Positions 45,492 through 57,600 of a stretch of 64,000 nt of DNA are shown here, piece after piece; position 1 is the first letter of the stretch, and each line of letters starts with the position of its first letter. The notes below the pieces were generated by a model that ran no database searches, was not told the origin of the DNA, and was given only the letters and a program-made list of their open reading frames with translations. Source of the stretch: Macrotrachela quadricornifera (Eukaryota; Rotifera; Eurotatoria; Philodinida; Philodinidae); the NCBI GenBank assembly GCA_022393335.1, contig JAJEKB010021031.1, forward strand, positions 793,359 through 857,358. The letters are read 5' to 3'. Both the position numbers and the translations under genes were made by a program.

Positions 45492-47010
45492 TTATGTATT
45501 ATGTTTTCATTCATAATATAAATAAAAAAAAATAACTCTAAAAGGATATGTAAGATAATTATGAAAGTAGATACAATTAATCCTTGAAATAGAAATTCTT
45601 TTTTATGTCTATAAATTACAATAAATCGATGTTAGTTATTGCATTACACAAAGACTGTGCAACATACGATCAATTTTATTATTAATTTATAGAAAAAACA
45701 GTAATCTCTGTCAGTACTGTTCTCTTCTTTTGATAATAAACTTCAGAGTAAGAGTATTTTTGTTCAAACTGGATCTTGATCGATGCTATGTAATCACCTT
45801 GTCTAATAAGTTAATCAGTTCAGTATCGGTATCGACGTCAAGTATCACACGTGTGATTACCAACAACAAACACATTTATCATTCAAATAGTTTTTAACAG
45901 ATAGTTTCAATACTAAATATGTTCCAATTCATAAAAATGTACTATTCTACACTGATACATAATTTGCCGAACTTTGTATAAATAATACATTATTACTTAG
46001 CAGAGAATCTTTCTTTCGCTGACTTTTAAATCCGGAGTAATATATCCATGGTTCGAAATTCTGTTCTCCATTTCAAATACTTGCATATATTTCTTGCATT
46101 ACCGACTTTCTGTATATGTTATATAATTATATTTTAGGAAAAATCGTCTACAATAATTGACCTTGAAATCAATCTGGAGTGCCACTAATCTATATGATTT
46201 CCTTAGAAGATGTAGAAATATCTATACCAATTGGATTTGAGATCAACTGAAAAAAACTCATCTTCTTGAACTATTCATGGTTTTTCAATAAACAAACATA
46301 TTAAATTTAGCCAACTCATTAGCTAAAAATATTTTTCATACATGGAATTCAACATGTCATGCCTATCTTACTAGAAATAATATGCCAACAACTTTAGATA
46401 GTTTACAATATTTTGAAAAAATAATTTATCATTTTTTCTTCTATAAAATTACTTTCGATAACCAACGGGGAAAACAGCGGACTTCATGTTCCCAAGAGAC
46501 TCAAGTCTGCAGTTTCTTTCCTGCAATTATTCAAGAATAATTCCCAAAATGAGAACAATTTTGTTCTATTATGAGAATTAATTAAGGGAGAAGTAGTATA
46601 CCTTAGGACACTGGAATTCTGAGTCTCCACATGACCCTATGTAACTCCAAAGATCTGAAGTTGGATGTTTTTCCTTGTCAATAACTATTAATAATTTTTG
46701 ATAATAGTATACGTCATCATAACTCTTAAAGAGATGCCGCATCCATAGGATTTCCATCTCATTATGAAAAACATTTTTTTGATTTTAGCCTAGAGATTAT
46801 TCTTAAGGTGCATTTCTCTGAAGCGATGCCATATCTCTCATTATATGACTTCATGCCAAAAATGAGTTATTAAGGAAGTCGAAATTTCTATTGAGTGCAT
46901 ATTTTATTCTACTATGGTCTATCAGAATCTAATACGGTCTTCTTGCTGCATATGTTCTCATCTAAACCCACAGTAAAACAGGCAATCCAGTGTATCACAA
47001 CTCTCTTATA
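45492..47010. other. Intergenic with one orphan open segment
   Basis: Mostly AT-rich DNA. From 46307 to 46540 there is an open plus-strand segment without ATG (LANSLAKNIFHTWNSTCHAY then LTRNNMPTTLDSLQYFEKII), preceded by an AAATTTAG acceptor-like site. It could be an exon relic of an unidentified gene. Confidence 0.35.
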
Positions 47011-47186
47011 CTTAAGGTAATCCAAAAGTAATGACAGAGGTACTTTTTTTCTATAGAAAGCTTTAAAAAATAGTTTCTTTTTTAATGAAAAGATAGAGCG
47101 TCTTTCGCTCTATTTTTCTGTTCTATTGAATCATTGTTCAACTAAGATCATAATGGATGTGACACTTTTAGATTTCACTTTATTAT

Positions 47187-47407
47187 CATATTAAAAACGC
47201 AAAATATATCACAAAATGCAGCGTGAAAAGTTGTACAACTTATATAGAACCGCTTATTTCGTAATTGCACTATTTCGTTTTCAAAATGGATAAAACTTCG
47301 AGCTACGAAATTTCGACGTTGTGAAAACAAAAGGTGTAACAACAAAATAAACGGTTCTATATGAATTGTAGAGCTTTTCACACTGTATCTTGTGATATAT
47401 TTTGTTT
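47187..47407. repeat. Hairpin nested in the composite element
   Basis: AATATATCACAAAATGCAGC and GTGAAAAGTTGTACAACTTA at 47200-47240 pair with GTAGAGCTTTTCACACTGTA and TCTTGTGATATATTTTG at 47370-47402. A related single arm is at 26325-26365 (ATGCAACGTGAAAAGCTCTA). Confidence 0.65.
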
Positions 47408-47682
47408 TTTTAATATAACATATTAAGTGACACTAAAATGAAATGTAAAAGTATAACATTTTTCATACCACCCCCTCTTTGATCTAAATTCTATCAGCTA
47501 GTTTTCAACAAAAATTGTTCTTATAGAAATTTTCTTATTATGATCTTAGTTGGACAGTAATCCACAGCAGTGTCACATATCCAAGAAATCGGGGATCTTG
47601 GAGATCTCCTGATCGATGTTATCCATAGAAGCATTTTCACCCTACTTATCTATTACACGTAGCCGATATAGCCTTTATCTTT

Positions 47683-48060
47683 ACTAGAGATGCGGTATCT
47701 CTGCAGGGAGATGCATCTCCCGCACCATTCCTAGGCTAAAATTTGAAATTTTATTTTTTAGTTTTATCCTAGGAATGGCGTTGGAGATGCATCTCCCTGC
47801 AGAGATACCGCATCTCTACTAGAGATGCCGTATCTCCAATCAGATCTCTGAGAGAGATGCCGCATCTCCAGGATACGCATCTCCTGATAAAAATTTTTTT
47901 TTGATGGTGAGGGCGAAAACACACTCACAAGGATCTTTGTCGATGAGGGTGAGGGTGAACACATGAACACTAACACAGGGCATCTCTCTCGCTGAGGGTG
48001 AGGGGGAAAAGAGGGACACGAGGCATATCTCTAAGATACCTGTTGGAAGATCCGGCATCT
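47683..48060. repeat. Cluster of GAGATGC-GCATCTC palindromes
   Basis: 47683-47740 and 47765-47821 are near-perfect inverted copies around a CCTAGG-bounded centre. They hold AGAGATGCGGTATCTCTGCA and GGGAGATGCATCTCCC. Further 14-16 bp palindromes of the form GAGATGCCGYATCTC follow at about 47821, 47853 and 47875, and half-sites GGCATCTC occur up to 48060. GAGGGTGAGGG blocks are interspersed. Confidence 0.7.
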
Positions 48061-48275
48061 CTGTTAGATTGAAAGACTAAATTAGCTACATATAATATAT
48101 AAGTAGGATGAATATGCTTATATAGAGAAGATCTTCCAGGAGATCTCCAAGATCCCCGATTTCTTGGATATGTGACACCTCTCGTAATCCAATAGTATAG
48201 AAAATAGAGCGAAGAACGCTTTATCTTTCCATAAGAAAAAAGTACCTCCATCACTACTTTTAGATTCCCCTAAGT

Positions 48276-49118
48276 AGATGTCACACCTCTTGCATTGTCC
48301 CTATGATAAAAATAAAAAGAAAAACTTTTTCATAATGAAATAGAAATCCTATATATGCGACATTTCTATAATGGAATATGATGAGAAATATAATATCTCT
48401 TATAGATTTGACAAACTGAATCATCGAGGTTTTTTCAAACATTAAAAATATAGATTCAATTGTGTTCGAATTATTATTATTTATATTTTCCCATGTTTCT
48501 GAATGATAACAGCGTCAGTTACATAGGACTTTTGCTTGTTTATATCTATATCTGTTTGTTTTAATATTTTTGAAATAATAATCCATTAGATTTAAGAGTC
48601 TTAGTAAAAAAATGTAAAGGACAAAATAATCTGAAAAAGTAGAAAAATATTTTAGCAACAAGAGAAATGATAATCCTGATTAGCTTCTATAGCTTTAGTA
48701 TTATTATTAGAGTAATAAAAAAGTCCAATGAAGATACCGCGTAGTTTTACGAAATTCAAATGAAGTATAATTATCTTATAAAAATAGGTAAGAATATTAT
48801 TTAATTTGTTTTTGATTAAGTCTACCATTGACCGTATTGTAAATTAAAATCCTTGACATAATTAATCTAGGTCATATTTTATATGGTTTTGATGTATTTT
48901 ATACAGCATAGTAGTGACGTATGACATATAATTATATTTATCAAATTAAATATCATGTTCAGACGATTTTATTTTGTTTTATCTCCTTCGACATTTCTTT
49001 TCCGTAATACCTTCTTTTTTTTTCATTAGTTAATAATACTATTCTATATAAAAGATTATATTTATAGATTTATAAAATCTTTAATAAAACTAACAGGAAT
49101 ATTACATTGAATTGTAAA
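48276..49118. other. 5' flank of the receptor gene
   Basis: No gene or repeat recognised. A run of T residues followed by AT-rich DNA lies just before the GPCR start. Confidence 0.4.
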
Positions 49119-50141
49119 ATGTCCTCATTAATTGAATTATTAAATACAGCATCTATACAAGTGAATATATATGTTGGTATAACATTTTTTTTATTTGGTT
49201 TAATTGGTAATTTAATGAATATATTAATATTTTCATCATTATTAAAAATAACCGTATTTCCAGCAAGTCCATTTCGTCTATATATATTAATAAGTGCAAT
49301 TGCAAATTTAGTATTTGTTTGTTATTTATTATTAACACGTATATTAATGTCGGGATTTTTAATTTCAATAACAAATACAATTAATTTTATGTGTAAATCA
49401 CGTTTTTATATTGGACAAATTAGTATGTATACATCACTTTATTGTACTTGTTTTGCAACAATTGATCAATATTTTTTAACAAATCGATCAATTAAAATTC
49501 GTCAATTAAGTAATATATCATATACAAAATTAATATTATTATTAACAATAATATTATGGTGTTTAATAAATCTTCCAATATTATTTCTTTATAATGTATA
49601 TCCAAAACCAAATAGTTCATCAACAGTATGTACAGTATATTCATCAATATGGTCATTTTATTATACATATATTCAAAGTTTAATATTTCTTTGTATATTA
49701 CCATTATCAATATATATATTATTTACAATATTAACAAGAAAAAATCTTCAATTAATTCAAAAATTAAGACGATCATCATCTCGTCAAATGATTCAAATAG
49801 TTTTTGCACAAGGTATAGGTATGACATTATCATTATTAATAGCAACTGTTCAAATAATATATCAACAAATAACAATGAATATTCAAAAAGATACATTACG
49901 TAATGCACAAGATAATATGTTTAATACAGTTGCAAATTTATTAACATATGTTACTTATTTTGGTGATTTTTATATTTATTTATGTTCATCAAAAATTTTA
50001 CGTCAAACATTAAAAAATCTTATTTTTAATCGTCAACAAATACAAACAGTAAGAACAGTAACAATGTTTTCAACTCAAAATCAACAATTTGTTCAAACAA
50101 ATCATAATAAAGTACGACCAACATTCAAAGACAATAATTAA
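49119..50141 (+). CDS. Class-A (rhodopsin-type) G-protein-coupled receptor, intronless, 340 aa
   Basis: Seven hydrophobic segments span the protein. TM1 (VGITFFLFGLIGNLMNILIF) carries the conserved GN pair. TM2 is PFRLYILISAIANLVFVCYL. TM3 (YTSLYCTCFATIDQYFLTN) has DQY in place of DRY. TM4 is LILLLTIILWCLINLPILF. TM5 (TYIQSLIFLCILPLSIYILF) has the conserved Pro. A basic third loop (KLRRSSSRQMIQ) precedes TM6 (GIGMTLSLLIATVQIIY). TM7 (NLLTYVTYFGDFYIYLCSSK) lacks a clear NPxxY. Cys in the MCKSR and STVCTVY segments could form the usual extracellular disulphide. The ATG at 49119 is chosen because the longer frame begins with a non-ATG codon. Bdelloids are known for large families of intronless FMRFamide-like peptide receptors; the ligand cannot be read from sequence. 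Confidence 0.85.
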   Translation: MSSLIELLNTASIQVNIYVGITFFLFGLIGNLMNILIFSSLLKITVFPASPFRLYILISAIANLVFVCYLLLTRILMSGFLISITNTINFMCKSRFYIGQISMYTSLYCTCFATIDQYFLTNRSIKIRQLSNISYTKLILLLTIILWCLINLPILFLYNVYPKPNSSSTVCTVYSSIWSFYYTYIQSLIFLCILPLSIYILFTILTRKNLQLIQKLRRSSSRQMIQIVFAQGIGMTLSLLIATVQIIYQQITMNIQKDTLRNAQDNMFNTVANLLTYVTYFGDFYIYLCSSKILRQTLKNLIFNRQQIQTVRTVTMFSTQNQQFVQTNHNKVRPTFKDNN

Positions 50142-50562
50142 TTAAAAAAGAACATATTCAAAAAATAAGTCATCATGAGAAAATATTTTCTATAAAGACT
50201 TGATCTGTACTTCCCCTCAGCTTTCTTTTTAACTAAAATTTGTCCTGAATCTACCATGGGCCAAATTTTCATGGAAAATATTATTTTTAGTGTACTTTTT
50301 CATTCTGATTCTGATTAATGTATATAATCCACCTTTAAAATATTGCTTTTTTTTGCTGAGACTAAAAATAGTTAGACAATATGAAAACGTGAGGAGATGG
50401 AATATGAGCGTCAACTCTTTTAATGACATTGTATATTTATATTTAATATTGTCTCGTATAATATTTCCCATATAAATTTTCTAGACATTTTTTTTTCTAA
50501 TCCTTTCGTAGTGGGCTTATCTTTAGTCGTAAATATATCTGTATTCTATTCAAGAATTTCTT
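50142..50562. other. 3' flank of the receptor gene
   Basis: AT-rich; the small opposing frames at 50229-50475 have no domain. Confidence 0.4.
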
Positions 50563-50967
50563 GGGATGTACTAAAAGTTCGTATCCTGCCATTTAAAGAA
50601 CTTTGTTGGATGGAATAAACTGATTCAGAAATAGAAAATAAATGTATCGTGTTGTAGAGCTTTTCGAGCCACATCGAATGGTGTATAGTAAATCCTGTTT
50701 CCATCAAACTCTCAAGGACCTAGAGTCAATTTACTGATGGACGACTACACACTCATACCTATCTATATCCGAGGACCACATACGATGTTCTGTAGTCAAT
50801 TGACTTTAGATGCTTCAGAGTTCGATGAAAACAAGATTTACTATATACCATTCGATGTGGCTCGAAAAGATCTACAATATAATATGTTTGTTTCTTATTT
50901 CTGAACCAGTTTACTACATCTGACAAGATCCTTTAAATAGTGAGATAGGTACTTTTGGTACATCCTA
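50563..50967. mobile_element. Inverted-repeat element, ~150-bp arms
   Basis: The left arm runs from GGGATGTACTAAAAG (50563) through CTGATTCAGAAATA, TTGTAGAGCTTTTCGAGCCA and CATCGAATGGT. The right arm has the complements: ACCATTCGATGTGGCTCGAA at about 50849, TTTCTGAACCAG, and CTTTTGGTACATCCT ending near 50967. The spacer is under 100 bp, so the unit is almost entirely hairpin. Confidence 0.82.
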
Positions 50968-50999
50968 ACTAGTTCTTATTACCATCTAGAGAGATTTAC

Positions 51000-51717
51000 A
51001 CGTCTCAAGTTGATGGTGCTTTCTATCATCGCCGAAAGTTTCAGTAACGAATGTTCTTCATCAAAGACGTAGCCAGGAATCATCGAAAGAGTCAGACACA
51101 CATCAATATGGAATATGTTCCCCATGAATTTCTTCTATCAGATGAGTGCACGAATACTCCAAATTTTTTTTTTATAAATATTTTGATGTATGAACAGAAC
51201 TTATTCTTTAAAGATCTTTCAGAACGAATGAGAGGCATTAAAAGTGGATATTTCTATGGAAAAATCTCATCGTCCTATATATGAAGCGTCCACTACGAAA
51301 GGATTAATAAATAACCTTTGAATAAATTTTTCCTGCTTAATACAAAATTAAATTAAAAAAATAGTCTTATTTTTGGTTTTTCACTCTTGTAATATTTATT
51401 GTAAATAAAGATCAATAAATTCTCTTTTTCACCAATAAATCAACAGAAGATTAATATTGATTTTCTCAATACTTTCAAAATCTATTTACACAAGATATAG
51501 TTAGAAATTTTATAATATTCATTAGATATTAACTAAAACTTTATTAATACAATCAAATACTTAATCAATGACATAAAAAAAATTCAATTATTTTATATAT
51601 AAACAATTTATTCAAATATGAGTAAATACGAATTTTCTAGAAATATTTATTTTGATACTTTTCCAAATATTAATTTTTTATTTACCTGTGGCAAATAAAA
51701 GTTGCAGTGATTATTTT
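51000..51717. other. Non-coding interval
   Basis: The plus frame 51051-51284 has no recognisable domain. Otherwise AT-rich with no repeat seen. Confidence 0.35.
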
Positions 51718-52043
51718 AAGTATATCTCCAGGAAAGAAAAATATTTTGAAAACCCATGGAGATATCTATGACCCTATATATAATTATGTCTTAGTTTCCA
51801 GTTAATCATTGATAAAATAAATTCAGTACAATAAAGGCACGCTCATGTTCGAATTTCCACAGACTTGATTTTGTCACTGTCATGAAAAGAACTTTTCAAA
51901 ATTTTTCATCACTATAGAATTATTTCTACATTGAAGAATTATTTGTGCAAAATTTAAACATACTCAATGATCAATCTTAAATGTAAGGGTCATAGAAATC
52001 TCCATGAGGTTTCAAAAATATCTTTCTTTTCTGACGATATACT
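51718..52043. mobile_element. Inverted-repeat element, ~60-bp arms
   Basis: AAGTATATCTCCAGGAAAGA and CCCATGGAGATATCTATGAC at the left pair with GGGTCATAGAAATCTCCATG and TTTCTGACGATATACTT at 51990-52043. It directly abuts the larger 52055-53289 element. Confidence 0.7.
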
Positions 52044-52054
52044 TCAAAAATTCG

Positions 52055-53289
52055 ACTTAGAAAATAAATCTTTTAAAAGCATTTTTTAATATATTAAAAC
52101 TCATTTTATATGAAATAATATTTTATAATAATTTTAACATAAAGAAGATAGACAGATAAGAAGTCAAATTGACCCGGAGGAATTTTCTCGGCCTATCTTC
52201 CTCGAATCATAAAGCAATTGAAAGAGCATATTGAAATTCACATTTGGTCCCTATTGTTGTAGGGTTTTGATTAAACTTCCAAAGGTAAAATACTATTTAC
52301 AAAGTAAATTATTTTTGATCATAAGTTAAATAATCCAACCTATTATTGTCATTTCAATTTCAGAGTACGTTGATTAGATAAAACAGTGATGATAGTAGTT
52401 ATTTGATAGCTTTTCAATAGGACTTTAATTGTATGTATGAATTAGGAATTAATTGCTTGATTTAATGAGGAGAGAGATTGATATATTGTTAGATTCTGTT
52501 TATATGGGTGACATATTTCCCATCAACTTTTATCTTTTAATAAATACTTTCTCGTAAAAATTGAAGTAACTAAAATTCTAGTCTTGTTCATTCGATAGCC
52601 GTTTTTAAAAGGACGAAAACTGCATATCTCTTAAAGTCTAAAACTTATGGTTACTAAGAAAGTTCCAAGTGAAATTGTGATCGAGATACCGTTTTTCCAT
52701 GATTTTTACTGTTTGTGACTAATAATGAGTCTTTATCTCTCAATAAAGTCCTAGTTTCAATCGAAATTAATGTCAAAATTCTAACACAGCATCGAAAACT
52801 GATGAGAGATAATGTATTCCTATCGAGATATAATTTTTTATCGAATTTTCTCTGTAGGCTCTGGATTTTCCAGCCAAATCACTTTTTCGAATTTCGATCG
52901 GAAACTTTGCTTGAATGAAGCTCTCAATTAGACTAGTTTTCATAAAAAAATTTCAGCGTTTTGCGATGAAAAGCTTATTAAACTATGAATTATTCAAGAT
53001 ATAGATGCTTTTCTATCAATAGTACGTAAAATCTTGCAGATTTCGAAAAATTCAAAAGTCAGAGAGATTCAATCAAAATCCTATAACAATAGGAACCAAA
53101 TGTGAATTTCAATATGCTCTTTCAATTGATATATGATTCAAGGAAGATAGGCCAAGAAAATTCCTCCGGGTCAATTTGACTTCTTATCTGTTTCTCTCCT
53201 TTAAGCTAAAATTATTATAAATATTATTTCATATAAAATGAGTTTTAATATATAAAAAATGTTTTTAACAGATTTATTTTCTAAGTCGC
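52055..53289. mobile_element. 1.2-kb element with ~225-bp terminal inverted repeats
   Basis: The arms are 52055-52275 and 53065-53289. Paired blocks: CGACTTAGAAAATAAATCT, GTCAAATTGACCCGGAGGAA, GCCTATCTTCCT and CATTTGGTCCCTATTGTT, all present as complements in the right arm at about 90% identity. The 790-bp interior has no supported ORF; 52715-52918 is open but domain-less. Probably a non-autonomous DNA transposon. Confidence 0.82.
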
Positions 53290-54000
53290 AGTTAACTCGA
53301 CATGAAGTGGATTAAAGAAAAAATAAAATGACGTTTGAAAAATTCAATATTTAAAAGTTAGTTGTTGAATAGAAATTCAAAATCAACTTATGATCACACT
53401 GAATCAATATGTGGAAAAATATCAAAATAAATATTGTTTATAATATGCATATTTAAATTTATTTTATCTTGAAATGGGCTGAATATGCTCAAGTTTCATC
53501 CTAATGATATTTCGAGGAATTTTAAAGCTTTCAAAGGTGATTATATCCAGACAGAGCAACTTTTTTCTCGTATGCTACTATGAAAGTGACTAGATGATGA
53601 TTATATCATATTGATCAAAATCTATTTTCATATTTTATGAATATTTCAATATTGAAACGATATTTTTATTGAAAAATTATTAAAAGAACAATTTTTAAAA
53701 TTTTTCCCATTGAAACAAATATTGGATTGGTAGCAGTAGTTACAAAAATTCTAATATAAATAAGTAAATCTAAAGCATATCGAATGATGAAGCTAATTTT
53801 TATCAAAAAACAATTAAATTTACAGGTGATATTAGAAATCGAATTATTCAAATGCGTTTGAAGAACTTTTAGATATAGAATGTATAAGTATTTCTTATTT
53901 CAATTTAATTTGTAAAAGTCTGCTATTATACTATCGGCTAAATTAAATAAAGAAATTCTAGATATTCCAAATAGTAATACAACAATGTATTATTTACCTC
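53290..54000. other. Non-coding interval
   Basis: AT-rich; no recognised gene. Confidence 0.4.
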
Positions 54001-54003
54001 TAG

Positions 54004-54106
54004 ATGAAGAAACAATTAACGGATCAAGAAATAAAACGATATGAAAATTTGTTTAATTCAATATTTGGGCAACAATTCTTATCCATCGTTCCTGAAAAAT
54101 TTCATC
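54004..54106 (+). other. Possible orphan exon
   Basis: An open segment MKKQLTDQEIKRYENLFNSI then FGQQFLSIVPEKFHL ends at a good donor (CT|GTAAGC at 54107). It has coding-like composition but no matching next exon within reach, so it may be a relic or an exon of an unrecognised small gene. Confidence 0.25.
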
Positions 54107-54549
54107 TGTAAGCACATCATTTGAATGTTTATATAAGACTAAAATACTACAAAACTCCATCAGAGACCAAAAAGTGTAGCAATTGATACAAAAAAAACTT
54201 TGGTTACAAAGGAATGTTTGGTTATTAAGATATATAAATATCTTACGGGGAATTTAATGAATTAATTGTTATAATTCAAGTTATACCAATTATTGCGCAG
54301 TATTCTTTTTCTCTACAAACATAAACTGATTGATTATTTTCTTTCTTTTTTCTTGTTCTGTTCTCTTTCATGATAAATTGTTTTGCTTTGATGCCAATTT
54401 CCAATATAGAAGAAAGAACTGACGTCACCTTCATATCCTCTTATAAGAAAAAAAAAATTTTTCCTTCTTCCCAAGTATTTATAATATTAATGATTTTATC
54501 GTATTAATCGAACGACGCAAGAAGAAAAGGTTGGAGAAAACTATCACGT

Positions 54550-54570
54550 TATATATATATATATATATCT
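54550..54570. repeat. (TA)n microsatellite
   Basis: About ten TA dinucleotides in the 5' flank, roughly 40-60 bp before the neprilysin start. A second TA run lies in intron 3 (54967-54983). Confidence 0.9.
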
Positions 54571-54608
54571 ATCCAGACTTCTGACTTAATTTGATAAAAA
54601 CAATAATA

Positions 54609-57600
54609 ATGCATAGCGATTTAGAAGAAAACACTTTGTATATTCCTTTTTATCAAAAGTAGGTTTTATATTAGATTAATAAGAATATAATGATAAAATT
54701 TCAATAGAATTATTTTATCTATGATCATTCTAGTCGATCATCTCTATCGAATACATGTTCGATATCTCGTTTATTTGCCATTATTATCATTATATTACTG
54801 ATTTCTATAATTATATTAATCATTTTATATGAAATCAAACAAAATAAGATAAGAGGTACTTGTTATTCAATTCTATAAAAGTTAAATAATCGAATAATTA
54901 AATAATAGATTCAATTAATGATACCAATGATTTGTGTTTAACTCGATATTGTATTAAAGCAGGTAAATATATATATATATATAATTATATAAATGAAAAT
55001 TCTTCTATATATTTAGCAAATTATCTTCTCGAAAGTATTGATGAAACAATTGATCCATGTGAAAACTTTTATAAATTCTCTTGTGGATCATGGATTAAGA
55101 ATACAAGAATACCAGCTGAAGGTATATTCATAATAATAGAAATAAATAATAAACTCTATTATTTTCAGATGGTGAATTACGTTCAAAATCAAGAATAATG
55201 AGAAAATTAGAAGATGCACTTGTCGGTACGAGAAATTTTCTTTTTTTCTTTTATTTATCAAATTGTCAACAAAGTTCTTGCGTTTTTCTTTAAATAGTCG
55301 AGAAAATTCTAGAAGTATCCATATTAAGAGTAAATACGAATATTAATAAACCCATCGATATGTACCGAAAATGAATCTTTTTCTTCGAGAAATTTATGTA
55401 CTTTTACTTCATAAATTCCGTCTTGGTCAGAAAGCAGCCAACGACATATACAACTTTGAACTCGCCGATTTATTGAGCATTGTACAAACAGAAGTAGCAA
55501 CACCTAAGACTGATCTGCAACGGACAACCATTTATATGAGAAAAATTTTGTCGACGAGAATGATGTCAAAATTCTAAGAAAGCGAGATTCTATTTCTGCT
55601 AGAGCATTATCGACAAATGATAGATAGTAGTGTTGCATATATAATTGAAAAAAATAAATGTAAAAACTTTTGTTGACAATTTAAAATATTCTTATTTTTT
55701 TAAAAGAACTACTTTCATCACCACCATTAAATGGAACAGTAGAATCTAAACCAATGATAAATGCTCGTCATTTATATAATTCCTGTATGAATGAAAAAGC
55801 TATTGAAACAGATGGTATTGATGTAATACTTTCATTAATAAATAACGAACTTGGTGGATGGCCTGTATTACAAGGTTCAACATGGAATACATCAATATTT
55901 AATTTTTCGCATTTAATACTTAAATTAAGTCAATATAATAATTTCATAATATATACAGTAAAACCAGATATTGATGAATATAATTCATCAATTCGAACTA
56001 TTCGAGTATAATTTAATAATTAATAATTATTGATCAAAATAATTCTTTTTCGTTTAGATTGGTCTAACAAATTTTGTTATGGAAAATTTTATTCATTATA
56101 CTAAAGGAATAGAAGTAGTAAATGCTTATGAACAATTTTTTCAAAATTTAGCTAAATTATTAACTAATGATACATCAAAAATAAATGATGATATTCATGA
56201 TTTATTTAATTTTGAATCAGAAATTTTAGAAGTAAATATCTTTTAATAATAAATATATTTTGCTTTTATTTATTTTAAATAGTATTTACAAACTGAAGAT
56301 AAATTATCTTTTATAAATTCAATCCGCACCACAATCGGTAATCTTTCACATATAGTTAACATTACCGTTAGTCATAATATTTTTGTATATTCTATTATTT
56401 TATGTTTCTTAATATTTATATTCAGTTTGATTATACTAATTATCTTCGTCGTTTATATCATTTTGGTAATGTATCTTTATTAGATACAGATATTGTAACC
56501 GTGGTTGCACCTAGACTTATACGTGGAATTTGGTCAATTATTGATCAACAAACACCACGTACCATTCAGAATTATATGATATGGCGCTTTATGATGAATA
56601 GAGCTACGAATATGCCTAAACAATTTCGAGATATACTACAACAGTATAGTCATGCATTTCATGGTACCAATGCTGAACAATCACGTTCAATACTATGTGC
56701 GGATTATGTAAATAGAGCTATGGGATTGACATTATCCAAAGTTTATGTAAAAAAATATTTTAACAAGAATAATCAACAAGAGGTATTTACAATAATATTA
56801 TGTGCATCTCTTAAGTTTTTCTCTTCTTAGTAAATCATTGATAATAAATATTTATTATAGGCACTTGAAATGATGAAAAATATTCGAAATGTATTTGTGA
56901 ACATGATTAATCAATCAATATGGATGGATTCAAAATCAAAAATTGAAACTATTAAAAAGGTTGATTTAATCAATAAATTAATTTTAAAATTAAAACTAAA
57001 TTTATTTTTTATATAGATTAAATCTACGAAAGAAAAAATTGGTTATCCTCAATCTTTCGAAAATGATCATATTATAAAACTTGATGACAAAAATTATGAT
57101 GAAGTTTTATTTCAAAATTATAATTTATTCTTTTACATTTTTTTTTTATTCTTTTAAATTTAGTGCAATCTCAATTCATCTTTTATGTTAAATGTTTTGA
57201 GTTTAATTAAATTACATGCTAAAAAAGGTTTGCAAGCACTTCGTGAACCAGTTGATAGTGATGAATGGAATGATGTTTCACCTACACTTGTTAATGCTAT
57301 ACACAAATTATCATCCAATGAAATCAGTATGAAATATTTTTTTTACACACGGATACATTATATTATGTATATAGATCGAGCTCTTATGACCTCATACTCT
57401 CTTATGTAGTACAGCTTTTTATATTTAATGTAGTTTTATATCCTTCAGGGCATATGAGTATTATCAGAGGTTTCTTTCTTTTAGTTGGTTTTTACTTCGA
57501 ATGATAGGAGAAGATGAAAATGTGAAAGACAAATAGAAAGAATACAGATATTAACAGATAAAGCAATATTAAGTTATGTGAACAACATGTCTGGAATAAG

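Larger units (their letters stand above)
47011..48275. mobile_element. 1.26-kb composite inverted-repeat element with nested palindromes
   Basis: The outer arms are inverted: 47011-47130 (CTTAAGGTAATCCAAAAGTA, GACAGAGGTACTTTTTT) and about 48182-48275 (AAAAAAGTACCTCCATCACT, CCCCTAAG). A second pair is nested at 47571-47620 and 48130-48178 (TGTCACATATCCAAGAAATC with its complement). A third lies at 47683-47821. A separate hairpin (47187-47407) sits inside the left part. The outer end matches 27036-27075 beside the mariner relic. No coding potential. Confidence 0.75.

Noticed and set aside
47764..48254. Overlapping minus-strand frames with SPSPS motifs
   Set aside because: Produced by the GAGGGTGAGGG and GAGATGC palindrome repeats, with repeated peptides in different frames.
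49153..49908. Overlapping frames inside the receptor gene
   Set aside because: Antisense or shifted shadows of the GPCR coding sequence, Ile/Leu-rich by AT composition.
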